DNA of 6,163 nt from JBBDWJ01 sp040902925 (GTDB lineage: Bacteria; Acidobacteriota; Terriglobia; Bryobacterales; UBA6623). The position numbers and the translations under genes were made by a program. Shown here in pieces: positions 1 through 5,855 of the stretch (its first letter is position 1; each line of letters opens with the position of its first letter). Location of the stretch: positions 1-6,163 of the forward strand of contig JBBDWJ010000117.1 in NCBI GenBank assembly GCA_040902925.1, in the 5' to 3' direction. Below the pieces are notes generated by a model. It made no database searches and was not told where the DNA came from. It worked only from the letters and a program-made list of their open reading frames with translations.

Positions 1-62
1 GGAGTGGCTACCCTCGTGGGCGCGAGCCGAGCTGGGCCGTGACCGCGCGAGACGGATTCTAA
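1..62 (+). CDS. Possible 3' end of an upstream gene (tentative)
   Basis: The frame beginning at base 3 is open from the window edge to a TAA at 60-62 and encodes SGYPRGREPSWAVTARDGF. If real, it is the last 19 residues of a protein ending six bases before the amidotransferase start, as expected inside an operon. The fragment is too short to recognise a family. The frame beginning at base 2 is also open here, but it runs on into the amidotransferase gene until base 271 as an arginine/proline-rich shadow, so it is less likely. The frame beginning at base 1 stops at 40-42. The choice among frames is a guess based on where the stops lie. Confidence 0.25.
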   Translation, partial: SGYPRGREPSWAVTARDGF

Positions 63-65
63 TCC
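54..65 (+). promoter_or_regulatory. Putative -10 element inside a short inverted repeat before the amidotransferase gene
   Basis: TCTAAT at 58-63 matches the -10 consensus TATAAT at five of six bases and ends five bases before the ATG at 69. Transcription would therefore begin at or next to the start codon, giving a leaderless message. This fits the absence of any Shine-Dalgarno sequence here. The hexamer is embedded in the inverted repeat GGATT-CT-AATCC (54-65). No convincing -35 box is visible 16-18 bases upstream, and the gene could instead be read from an upstream operon promoter. Confidence 0.25.
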
Positions 66-68
66 ACT

Positions 69-2081
69 ATGTGCGGCATCGCCGGCACCGTCACCTCGAC
101 TCCCAACTCCGAATCGCGCCGCGTGCTGGAAGCCATGACGGGAGTGCTGCACCATCGCGGCCCCGACGGCGCAGGATTTTACCAGGACGAATGGGCCGCC
201 CTTGGCCACCGCCGCCTGAGCATCATCGATCTCGCCGCCGGCAGCCAGCCGATGACCAGCGAGCGCGGTGATTTGTGGTGTACCTACAACGGCGAAATTT
301 TCAATCACGACGAAATTCGCCGCGAGCTCGAAGGCGCCGGCCACAGCTATAAAACCCGCTGCGACACGGAAACCATCCTGCACGCCTACGAGCAGTTCGG
401 CACGGCTTGCGTCGAACGGTTCCGCGGCATGTTTTCGTTCGCGGTCTGGGATAAGACGGCGCGTACGCTGTTCTGTGCCCGGGACCGCCTGGGCAAAAAG
501 CCTTTCTATTACTTTTTCAACGGCCGGCTGTTTGTTTTCGGGTCGGAGATCAAAGCGCTGCTGGAGCATCCGGCGGTTTCTCCCGCGCTCGAAGAATCCG
601 TACTCAGCGAGTACCTGGCTTTCGGCTACGTGAGCGGTGAGCAGACGTTGTTCTCAGGCATCCGGAAACTAATGCCGGGCCATACGCTTTTGCTGACGCA
701 GGCGCGCGAGGGACTCAGCCTGCGAACCGAGCCTTACTGGGACCTGCCGCAGCATGGCTCACCGCTGGCTGGCCAACCGGAAGATGACGCCGGCTGGATC
801 AGCGAGTGCCGCCGCCGCCTCGAAGAAAGCGTGCGGACGCGTTTGATGAGCGACGTGCCGCTGGGAATGTTTCTGAGCGGCGGCGTTGATTCGAGCATCC
901 TGGCTGCGTTGATGACGCGGCTGACTTCCGGGCCGGTCAAGACTTTCGCGGTCGGCTATGCCGAGTCGGCTTACAGCGAACTCGAACCGGCGCGCCAGGT
1001 CGCCCGCCACATCGGCACCGATCATCACGAGGTCTCGGTCAGCATGGAGGATTTCTTCCAGGCGCTGCCGAATCTGGTCTGGCACGAGGATGAGCCGATC
1101 GCCTGGCCTTCGAGCGTTTCGCTCTACTTCGTCTCGAAGCTGGCCACGGAGCAGGTGAAGGTCGTGCTGACCGGGGAGGGCAGCGACGAGTTATTCGGCG
1201 GCTATGGCCGTTACTGGTATTACCGCGTGAACTCGCGTTGGGCCCGCTACTATCGCCTTTTTCCCGGATTTTCGCGGCGCGCGCTGCGCTCGGCGATCGC
1301 GGATACGAGCCTGCTTTCGGCGGAGCATCGCCGCAAGCTGCAACATACGGTTTTTGGCCGCGGCGACGATCTGGAGTCTCTCTACCTCGACAATTTCTAC
1401 TCCGCTTTTTCGCGGCGGGAGCAGGAATCGCTGCTGGCGCGAGCGGCCAATAACTCCCATACGCCCTACGACGCCTTTCTCAGCCATTGGCGGCGCCGGT
1501 GCGACGCTCCGCTGCTTTCGCGCATGTTGTACGCCGATCAAAAGACCTATCTGGTTGAGCTTCTGATGAAGCAGGACCAAATGAGCATGGCGGCGTCGAT
1601 CGAGAGCCGCGTGCCGTTTCTTGACCATCCGCTCGCGGAGTTTGCCGTCGCGGTTCCCGAGAATCTCAAGCTGCGCGGCAAGGTTGGCAAATACATCATC
1701 AAGAAAGCTGCTGAAGATCTGTTGCCCCGCGAGATCATCTACCGCCGCAAGATGGGTTTCCCCACTCCTCTCAAGGACTGGCTGCTGCGGCCTGAAGCGT
1801 CGGAACTGTTCTCGTTTCTCAAAGAGCCCGGCGGGCTGCTCGCTTCCTTTGTCGACGCCAGCGCGCTGGCGGGCTTGCTCGAGCGGCACCGCAACGGCGT
1901 CGAAGACGCGACCGACCGCATCTGGCGTTTGCTCAACCTGCAGGTGTGGGGCGACATCCACATCACCGGGCGTTCGCGCGACGGCTGGCCTCGCTTGCTC
2001 GACAGCGCGCTCTGCGCGAGCGCTGCACAGGCCAAAAGATTTCCCTCTGCTGAGCGGGAAGGGCAGGGCGGCCGCTCATGA
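69..2081 (+). CDS. asnB: Glutamine-hydrolysing asparagine synthetase-type amidotransferase (AsnB family)
   Basis: A 670-residue class II glutamine amidotransferase. The family moves ammonia from glutamine to an AMP-activated carboxylate; in this setting the acceptor may be aspartate or a sugar acid of a polysaccharide. The N-terminal glutaminase domain (about 2-210) has the Cys2 nucleophile in MCGIAG, RGPDG (30-34), Arg49, Asn74 and Glu76 in YNGEIFN, and Asp99, which are the glutamine-binding positions of the family. The synthetase domain (about 245-630) has the ATP pyrophosphatase loop SGGVDSS (270-276), GEGSDELFGGY (369-379) and the segment with KQDQMSMA and ESRVPFLDH (501-520). The ATG at 69 is fixed because the catalytic cysteine must be residue 2. 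There is no Shine-Dalgarno. Residues from about 635 form a poorly conserved tail rich in Ala, Arg and Ser that makes it somewhat longer than typical AsnB (about 550-630). It overlaps the next gene by ATGA. Exopolysaccharide/exosortase-associated amidotransferases share this architecture, so classical asparagine synthesis is not assured. Confidence 0.94.
   Translation: MCGIAGTVTSTPNSESRRVLEAMTGVLHHRGPDGAGFYQDEWAALGHRRLSIIDLAAGSQPMTSERGDLWCTYNGEIFNHDEIRRELEGAGHSYKTRCDTETILHAYEQFGTACVERFRGMFSFAVWDKTARTLFCARDRLGKKPFYYFFNGRLFVFGSEIKALLEHPAVSPALEESVLSEYLAFGYVSGEQTLFSGIRKLMPGHTLLLTQAREGLSLRTEPYWDLPQHGSPLAGQPEDDAGWISECRRRLEESVRTRLMSDVPLGMFLSGGVDSSILAALMTRLTSGPVKTFAVGYAESAYSELEPARQVARHIGTDHHEVSVSMEDFFQALPNLVWHEDEPIAWPSSVSLYFVSKLATEQVKVVLTGEGSDELFGGYGRYWYYRVNSRWARYYRLFPGFSRRALRSAIADTSLLSAEHRRKLQHTVFGRGDDLESLYLDNFYSAFSRREQESLLARAANNSHTPYDAFLSHWRRRCDAPLLSRMLYADQKTYLVELLMKQDQMSMAASIESRVPFLDHPLAEFAVAVPENLKLRGKVGKYIIKKAAEDLLPREIIYRRKMGFPTPLKDWLLRPEASELFSFLKEPGGLLASFVDASALAGLLERHRNGVEDATDRIWRLLNLQVWGDIHITGRSRDGWPRLLDSALCASAAQAKRFPSAEREGQGGRS
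2051..2078 (+). promoter_or_regulatory. Inverted repeat spanning the ribosome-binding region of the glycosyltransferase gene
   Basis: TGAGCGG (2051-2057) and CCGCTCA (2072-2078) are perfect reverse complements separated by 14 bases. The last base of the right arm is the A of the glycosyltransferase ATG. The loop is purine-rich (GAAGGGCAGGGCGG) and holds the only Shine-Dalgarno-like bases. In the mRNA this hairpin would partly hide the start codon until a ribosome finishing the amidotransferase gene, whose TGA is at 2079-2081, melts it. This fits translational coupling through the ATGA overlap. The repeat is seen directly; the coupling role is inferred. Confidence 0.4.
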
Positions 2082-3298
2082 AAATCCTGTGGGTGAACGC
2101 CAATTTCATGCACCCCACCAATAAGGGTGGCTCGATTCGGTCGCTGGGCATGCTGCGGCATCTGCACCGCCGCCACGAAATTCATTTTGCGGCGCTGGCC
2201 GATCCCCGCTTGCCTGAAGGGCCGGAGCGCAGTGGGGAGTATTGCCATCGCGCGTATCCGTTTCCGCACCGCGCGCCTGACCGGGGCTCGCCGCGTTTTT
2301 GGGGGCAACTGCTCGGCGGGCTGGTTTCGCCGCTGCCCGTGGCGGTGAAACGCTTTTGCGTGCCCGCCTTCGGCCGCGAGTTGGAACAGATTCTACGCCG
2401 CGAGCGGTTCGACCGCGCCGTGGTGGATCACCTGATGCCGGCGGTACACTACCCGGATTTGCCGCATAGCCTGCTGTTCCAGCACAACGTCGAGACGATC
2501 ATCTGGCGCCGCCACGCCGAGAAAGCCGCTACCGCCGCGCACCGCGCGTATTTTCAACTGCAAGCCCGCCGCATGTTCGCCTTTGAACGGCGGGTGTGCC
2601 GCGAGGTCGGGCATGTCGTGGTTGTTTCGCCTCAGGATGCCGCCTGGACGCGCGAGCTGTTTGGCGTCCCGAACGTGTCGGAGGTTCCCACCGGCGTCGA
2701 CCTTGAATACTTCACGCCCCCGGAAGAAGTTCCGAAGCAATACGATTTCGTTTTCGTCGGCTCGATGGACTGGCTGGCGAACATCGACGGAGTTCTTTAT
2801 TTTGTGCGCGAAATCCTGCCGCTGATTCGCCGGCGACGCCCGGGAGCCACGCTGGCGGTCGTCGGCCGCAAGCCTTCCCCGGAAATTCAAAAACTCGCCG
2901 ACGATGACGCGGGCATTACGGTGACCGGCACAGTCCCCGATGTGCGCCCCTACCTGTGGGAGTCGCGCGTGTCGATTGTGCCGCTGCGCATCGGCGGCGG
3001 CACGCGCCTGAAAATCTACGAAGCGATGGCCGCCAGGAGCCCGCTGGTTTCGACCAGCATCGGCGCCGAAGGGCTCGAATACACCGACGGCGAGAACATC
3101 CGCATCGCCGACAGCGCCACGGAATTCGCCGAGCAGTGCCTCGACTTAATCGAGCATCCCCAGGATGCCGAGCGGCTGGCGGGCGCTGCATGGGCGATGG
3201 TCGAATCGCGCTTTACGTGGGACAAAGTTGCCGATGTGTTCGACGGGTTTCTGGATCAAACGCCGCGCCCCCGGCTTGGTTGGGAAAATCTTGCCTGA
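2078..3298 (+). CDS. GT4-type (GT-B fold) glycosyltransferase
   Basis: A 406-residue retaining GT-B glycosyltransferase, probably adding a sugar from a nucleotide-sugar donor to a growing surface polysaccharide at the inner face of the cytoplasmic membrane. The N-terminal acceptor domain opens MKILWVNANF and has the glycine pair of KGGSIRSLG (16-24), then HN at 136-137. The C-terminal donor domain begins near VPTGVDLEYF (203-212) and contains FVGSMDWLANIDG (226-238), VVGRKPSPEI (261-270), TGTVPDVRPYL (283-293) and RIGGGTRLKIYEAMA (304-318). The last has the basic residues (Arg310, Lys312) and acidic Glu315 expected near the donor phosphates. EGLEYTDGEN (331-340) follows. No signal peptide or membrane segment is seen. 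It starts within the stop of the amidotransferase gene. The wording of the motifs recalls sugar transferases of exosortase/PEP-CTERM exopolysaccharide loci, but the exact sugar and linkage cannot be told. Confidence 0.92.
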   Translation: MKILWVNANFMHPTNKGGSIRSLGMLRHLHRRHEIHFAALADPRLPEGPERSGEYCHRAYPFPHRAPDRGSPRFWGQLLGGLVSPLPVAVKRFCVPAFGRELEQILRRERFDRAVVDHLMPAVHYPDLPHSLLFQHNVETIIWRRHAEKAATAAHRAYFQLQARRMFAFERRVCREVGHVVVVSPQDAAWTRELFGVPNVSEVPTGVDLEYFTPPEEVPKQYDFVFVGSMDWLANIDGVLYFVREILPLIRRRRPGATLAVVGRKPSPEIQKLADDDAGITVTGTVPDVRPYLWESRVSIVPLRIGGGTRLKIYEAMAARSPLVSTSIGAEGLEYTDGENIRIADSATEFAEQCLDLIEHPQDAERLAGAAWAMVESRFTWDKVADVFDGFLDQTPRPRLGWENLA

Positions 3299-3345
3299 AC
3301 CGTGCTCGTTTTCCAGGGAACCACAACCGCGGCGGCCTCGTAAGT

Positions 3346-3351
3346 TAGAAT
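3346..3351 (+). promoter_or_regulatory. Putative -10 element with leaderless start for the PH-domain operon
   Basis: TAGAAT (3346-3351) matches TATAAT at five of six bases and ends six bases before the GTG at 3358. A transcript would start at about the first base of that codon. No Shine-Dalgarno precedes the GTG. The TAG of the hexamer is also an in-frame stop, so no earlier start is possible. The -35 region (about 3323-3328) is not consensus-like. The 59-base gap 3299-3357 shows no terminator, so read-through from the glycosyltransferase is possible. Confidence 0.4.
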
Positions 3352-3357
3352 GCTGCC

Positions 3358-3942
3358 GTGACCCACACCACGCCTAGCGAGGCGGAAATCCTCGCCATCG
3401 AGCGCCCACAGCCCAGCCTGCTGGCCTATTACGTTATTTCTTCGTTGCGCTTTGGGCCCGGTTTTTTCGTCGCTCTGATCGTCCTTTACTTTCGCTACCA
3501 GTCGATGCGTTACCGCATTGACCAAGAAGGACTGTCGATGTCGTGGGGCGTTCTGTTCCGCCGCGAGATCCACCTGACCTACGCCCGCATCCAGGACATT
3601 CATCTCAACAGCAACCTCATCGAGCGCTGGCTCGGGCTGGCGCGGATCGAGATTCAGACCGCCAGCGGCAGCTCCAAAGCGGAGATGACGATCGAGGGCG
3701 TCGCCGCTTACGACGCTCTGCGCGACTATCTCTACGGCAAGATGCGGGGCGCGCGTCATCTCGATCGCGCTGCGCCGCCGCGGCCCGCGGCAGCACTGCA
3801 GGACGGGGTAGCGCTGCCTGACGCGGCGCATTCGTCCGACGACGAACTCGTCGCCGTGCTGCGCAGCGTGGCCTCAGAGCTGCAGGCGTTGCGGCTCGCG
3901 ATCGAGCGCCGCTCGTCTCAAACAGGTGTGTCCGATGCTTGA
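3358..3942 (+). CDS. Membrane-anchored bacterial PH-domain protein (bPH2/DUF304, YdbS-YdbT type)
   Basis: A 194-residue protein starting with GTG, the first possible start after the in-frame TAG at 3346. A hydrophobic region at about 21-46 (LLAYYVISSLR, then FGPGFFVALIVLYF) makes one membrane pass or a tight hairpin. A bacterial PH domain follows at about 50-128, with the family signature around YARIQDIHLNSNLIERWLG (75-93), then ARIEIQTASGSS (95-106). A proline/alanine-rich linker (about 135-158) leads to a C-terminal amphipathic helix (163-185). bPH2 proteins such as Bacillus YdbS/YdbT are membrane proteins of poorly defined role, some tied to stress or antimicrobial resistance. The gene overlaps the next PH gene by eight bases, so the two are almost certainly made together. 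The precise function is unknown. Confidence 0.85.
   Translation: MTHTTPSEAEILAIERPQPSLLAYYVISSLRFGPGFFVALIVLYFRYQSMRYRIDQEGLSMSWGVLFRREIHLTYARIQDIHLNSNLIERWLGLARIEIQTASGSSKAEMTIEGVAAYDALRDYLYGKMRGARHLDRAAPPRPAAALQDGVALPDAAHSSDDELVAVLRSVASELQALRLAIERRSSQTGVSDA
3924..3928 (+). promoter_or_regulatory. Ribosome binding site choosing the ATG at 3935
   Basis: AGGTG lies six bases before ATG 3935. An in-frame GTG at 3926 falls inside this motif and has no ribosome binding site of its own, so the ATG is preferred for the second PH gene. Confidence 0.45.
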
Positions 3943-4750
3943 CGCGCTCAAGCAGCAGATCAAGAACGTGCTGAAAATTCCGGCTGAACCCGAGGCTCCG
4001 TTCGGCGCGCCGGGCTCGGTGCGCGTGTTTCAGGCCGGGTATGGATTTTTCCGCTACCGCATGCTGGAGTGGATCTTTCGGCAGCTCAGCGTCCTGTTCG
4101 GTATCTTTCTCGTGTTGTGGTTTGTATCCTTCGAGCCGGGCGATACGGTGAAACAGATTGAGCAACAGTTGGAGCAACAACAAACGCCGTTCGAGCAGTT
4201 CGGTATCTCGTTGTCGATCGTGGATATTTGGACTGTTTTCGAAATGCTGGCCATCGCCGGCTTTGTCGTGCAGCTACCGTTTACGTTTTTGATGGTCTTC
4301 CTGGATTTTGAGTACCGCTGGTACATCATCACCGACCGCAGCCTGCGAATCCGCGAGGGCCTGGTGCGAGTCGAAGAACGCACGATGACGTTTTCGAACA
4401 TTCAGAACGTGTCGATCCGCCAGGGGCCGCTGCAGCGGTTTTTCGGGATTTCGGACGTCGAGGTTTCCACCGCGGGCGGCGGCGGATCATCTCCCAAACC
4501 GCAGGAACACGGCCAGACCGGGAAGAACCTGCACCGGGCTTACTTTCGGGGCATCGATAACCCCGCCGAAGTGCGTGACGCGATTCTTGTGCATCTGAGA
4601 GGCTTGTGCGCCTCGGGGCTGGGAGATCCCGAAGAGGAGTCGGAGTCGACGGCCGGGCGGAAACTGGAATCCGCCACGCCGCGAGACTTGCTCGACGCCG
4701 CTCACAGCGTGCTCCAACAGACTCGCGCGCTGCGCCGGGCTCTGGGTTGA
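3935..4750 (+). CDS. Two-pass membrane protein with bacterial PH domain (bPH2)
   Basis: A 271-residue protein from the ATG at 3935; a GTG at 3926 would add three residues. A cytoplasmic N-terminal segment of about 43 residues is followed by membrane segments at about 44-66 (LEWIFRQLSVLFGIFLVLWF) and about 97-123. Between them lies a short, glutamine-rich outer loop (IEQQLEQQQTPFEQF, 75-89). The bPH2 domain spans about 125-222, with YRWYIITDRSLRIREG (127-142) and NIQNVSIRQGPLQRFFG (155-171), the hallmark of the family. After STAGGGGSS there is an extra polar stretch (to about 200) before the last helix of the domain. An acidic linker (about 230-240) leads to a C-terminal helix (251-270) resembling that of the preceding gene product. 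Two membrane passes ahead of one bPH2 domain match the YdbS-like layout. The role is unknown; a heteromeric complex with the upstream protein is inferred from overlap and shared architecture. Confidence 0.86.
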   Translation: MLDALKQQIKNVLKIPAEPEAPFGAPGSVRVFQAGYGFFRYRMLEWIFRQLSVLFGIFLVLWFVSFEPGDTVKQIEQQLEQQQTPFEQFGISLSIVDIWTVFEMLAIAGFVVQLPFTFLMVFLDFEYRWYIITDRSLRIREGLVRVEERTMTFSNIQNVSIRQGPLQRFFGISDVEVSTAGGGGSSPKPQEHGQTGKNLHRAYFRGIDNPAEVRDAILVHLRGLCASGLGDPEEESESTAGRKLESATPRDLLDAAHSVLQQTRALRRALG

Positions 4751-4797
4751 GGGGCGCTTGTGCCGTTTCCCCGGGCTAGCGCGTGAGCGATCGATAA

Positions 4798-4820
4798 CCG
4801 GCCGACCCGGCAAGTTTTTC
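4798..4820 (+). terminator. Weak candidate intrinsic terminator after the PH-domain operon
   Basis: CCGG (4798-4801) can pair with CCGG (4807-4810), or GCCG (4801-4804) with CGGC (4808-4811), followed after three bases by a run of five T (4815-4819). The stem is only four base pairs, so this is a marginal terminator. It is the only hairpin with a T-run in the 167-base gap 4751-4917. Confidence 0.25.
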
Positions 4821-4854
4821 TGTTCCCTGAAACCTTGGGGCTGTGGGCCGAATC

Positions 4855-4888
4855 TTTACGTGCAGGGGTGTTTTTCACCCGGTACAAT
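4855..4888 (+). promoter_or_regulatory. Putative promoter with inverted repeat before the single-pass membrane protein
   Basis: TACAAT (4883-4888) matches the -10 consensus at five of six bases. Just upstream, GGGTG-TTTTT-CACCC (4866-4880) is a perfect 5-bp inverted repeat with a five-T centre, in the spacer where a regulator could bind. TTTACG (4855-4860) resembles a -35 box but the 22-base spacer is too long, so the -35 assignment is doubtful. Initiation near 4895 would leave a leader of about 23 bases without a Shine-Dalgarno. Confidence 0.4.
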
Positions 4889-4917
4889 AAGACACAGCGA
4901 GTTTCCGCCAACCAGCT

Positions 4918-5700
4918 ATGCCGAACACAACTCCGTCCGCCAATCCTTCCGCGCCGCAGGGCGAACAAGACATCGTCTTTGGCGAGGACCTCGAAGACCA
5001 TTCCTGGAAAGCGATGATTTTCCAGCCTCTCACTCTGGCGGTGGCCGCTGTGGTGGTGGGCGGATTGCTGGTGTGGGCTTACCTGGAGCAGAACTCGGTT
5101 GACCGCACGCTGCCTGTGCCCGAGATTTCGTATGCGCTGCAGCGGAATGAGGGTGTCACTACGGGTGTTCCCGTTGCGATCAAGATGAATCAGATCACCG
5201 TGTTCCTGATCGACGATCCGATGGAAGGCGGCGCCGGCGCCGAGCGCGCCAAGCAGATCGTGTCGCACCTGGAAACGACCGTCGCGATGCTTCAGACTCA
5301 GCCGGGCCGCACGGTGACCCTCGACATCGACCGCGAGCTGCCCGAAATCGTCATCTCGAAGCCGGACGGCACCGAGCGCCGCAGCATCGTTGAGCTCCTG
5401 CCCGGCGATCTGACGCTGGTGGGAGAAACCGACGGCAAGCGCGTGGCGCGCGTCTGGGCCGAACGGCTGACCGATGCGATTAAAGTCTGCGTCTTCGGCG
5501 AGCCGCCCAAGTTCAGCAAGGGGACCGAGTTTGGCGATTCGCTTGACGCCCTGTATGCCACCGCGCTGGAACAGGGTGGCGCAATCTCAAAGGGGTCGCT
5601 CGACTCCGCCTATGCCTTGCTCGACGATCGTCAAAAGCAGGCGCTGGAGACTCTGCCGATCTTCCGCCCGGACGAACCGATCGAATTGCTGCAGCAATAG
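4918..5700 (+). CDS. Single-pass membrane protein of unknown function, MscS-associated-like extracytoplasmic domain
   Basis: A 260-residue protein. Residues 1-32 are polar and acidic, one membrane segment lies at about 34-55 (IFQPLTLAVAAVVVGGLLVW), and the remaining 200 residues are soluble. The ATG is the first start after the in-frame TAA at 4888-4890. No Shine-Dalgarno is seen. In the soluble part, VPVAIKMNQITVFLI (84-98), GAGAERAKQIVSHLE (105-119), a strand-rich stretch (131-148) and DLTLVGETDGKRVARVWAER (164-183) follow an order I associate with the N-terminal domain of some cyanobacterial MscS-like channel proteins (ERA-x-x-I helix; later L-x-V-T/G-E-x-D, then A-x-x-W/Y-A). No channel domain follows; instead there is a tail of about 70 residues with two probable helices. 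The similarity is recalled, not computed. It has its own promoter and stands alone between two gaps. A sensor, adaptor or envelope-stress role would be speculation. Confidence 0.75.
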   Translation: MPNTTPSANPSAPQGEQDIVFGEDLEDHSWKAMIFQPLTLAVAAVVVGGLLVWAYLEQNSVDRTLPVPEISYALQRNEGVTTGVPVAIKMNQITVFLIDDPMEGGAGAERAKQIVSHLETTVAMLQTQPGRTVTLDIDRELPEIVISKPDGTERRSIVELLPGDLTLVGETDGKRVARVWAERLTDAIKVCVFGEPPKFSKGTEFGDSLDALYATALEQGGAISKGSLDSAYALLDDRQKQALETLPIFRPDEPIELLQQ

Positions 5701-5789
5701 CACGATGTGCAACTCCGTTGGTTGGCCGCTTGCCGGATCAAGGCAATAAGCCGCGCCCTCCTGATCTCAGAAGTGGTAGCTCCTCCGGG

Positions 5790-5819
5790 TTGCCGCCAAA
5801 ACTCACGCAGTGCTAGCAT
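5790..5819 (+). promoter_or_regulatory. Putative promoter with extended -10 before the dehydratase-like gene
   Basis: TTGCCG (5790-5795) and TAGCAT (5814-5819) are separated by 18 bases, and TG at 5811-5812 gives an extended -10 (TGCTAGCAT). The matches are three and four of six bases, so this is moderate evidence. Transcription from about 5826 would give a 30-base leader containing the strong ribosome binding site. The rest of the 155-base gap 5701-5855 shows only a weak hairpin at 5730-5746 without a T-run. Confidence 0.35.
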
Positions 5820-5845
5820 GGCCCCGCCGACGCTGATCGGCTCGA

Positions 5846-5851
5846 AGGAGG
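5846..5851 (+). promoter_or_regulatory. Strong Shine-Dalgarno for the dehydratase-like gene
   Basis: AGGAGG ends four bases before ATG 5856. It is the only near-perfect ribosome binding site in the window and fixes the start of this gene. Confidence 0.8.
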
Positions 5852-5855
5852 ATCC

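Noticed and set aside
2..271. Open plus-strand frame running from the window edge into the amidotransferase gene
   Set aside because: Its product inside the gene is an Arg/Pro/His-rich shadow, and the overlapping frame holds the complete glutaminase motifs.
1191..1961. 256-codon open frame on the minus strand
   Set aside because: It lies entirely antisense to the well-supported amidotransferase gene, has no recognisable domain, and such long shadows are expected in GC-rich coding DNA.
3299..3357. Terminator or small gene between the glycosyltransferase and the first PH gene
   Set aside because: The 59-base gap has no stable stem followed by T residues and no credible coding frame.
3926..3928. 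GTG as start of the second PH-domain gene
   Set aside because: It sits within the AGGTG ribosome binding motif of the ATG at 3935 and has no Shine-Dalgarno of its own.
5730..5746. TTGCC/GGCAA hairpin after the single-pass membrane protein gene, as a terminator
   Set aside because: The stem is only five base pairs and no T-run follows, so it does not meet the pattern of an intrinsic terminator.
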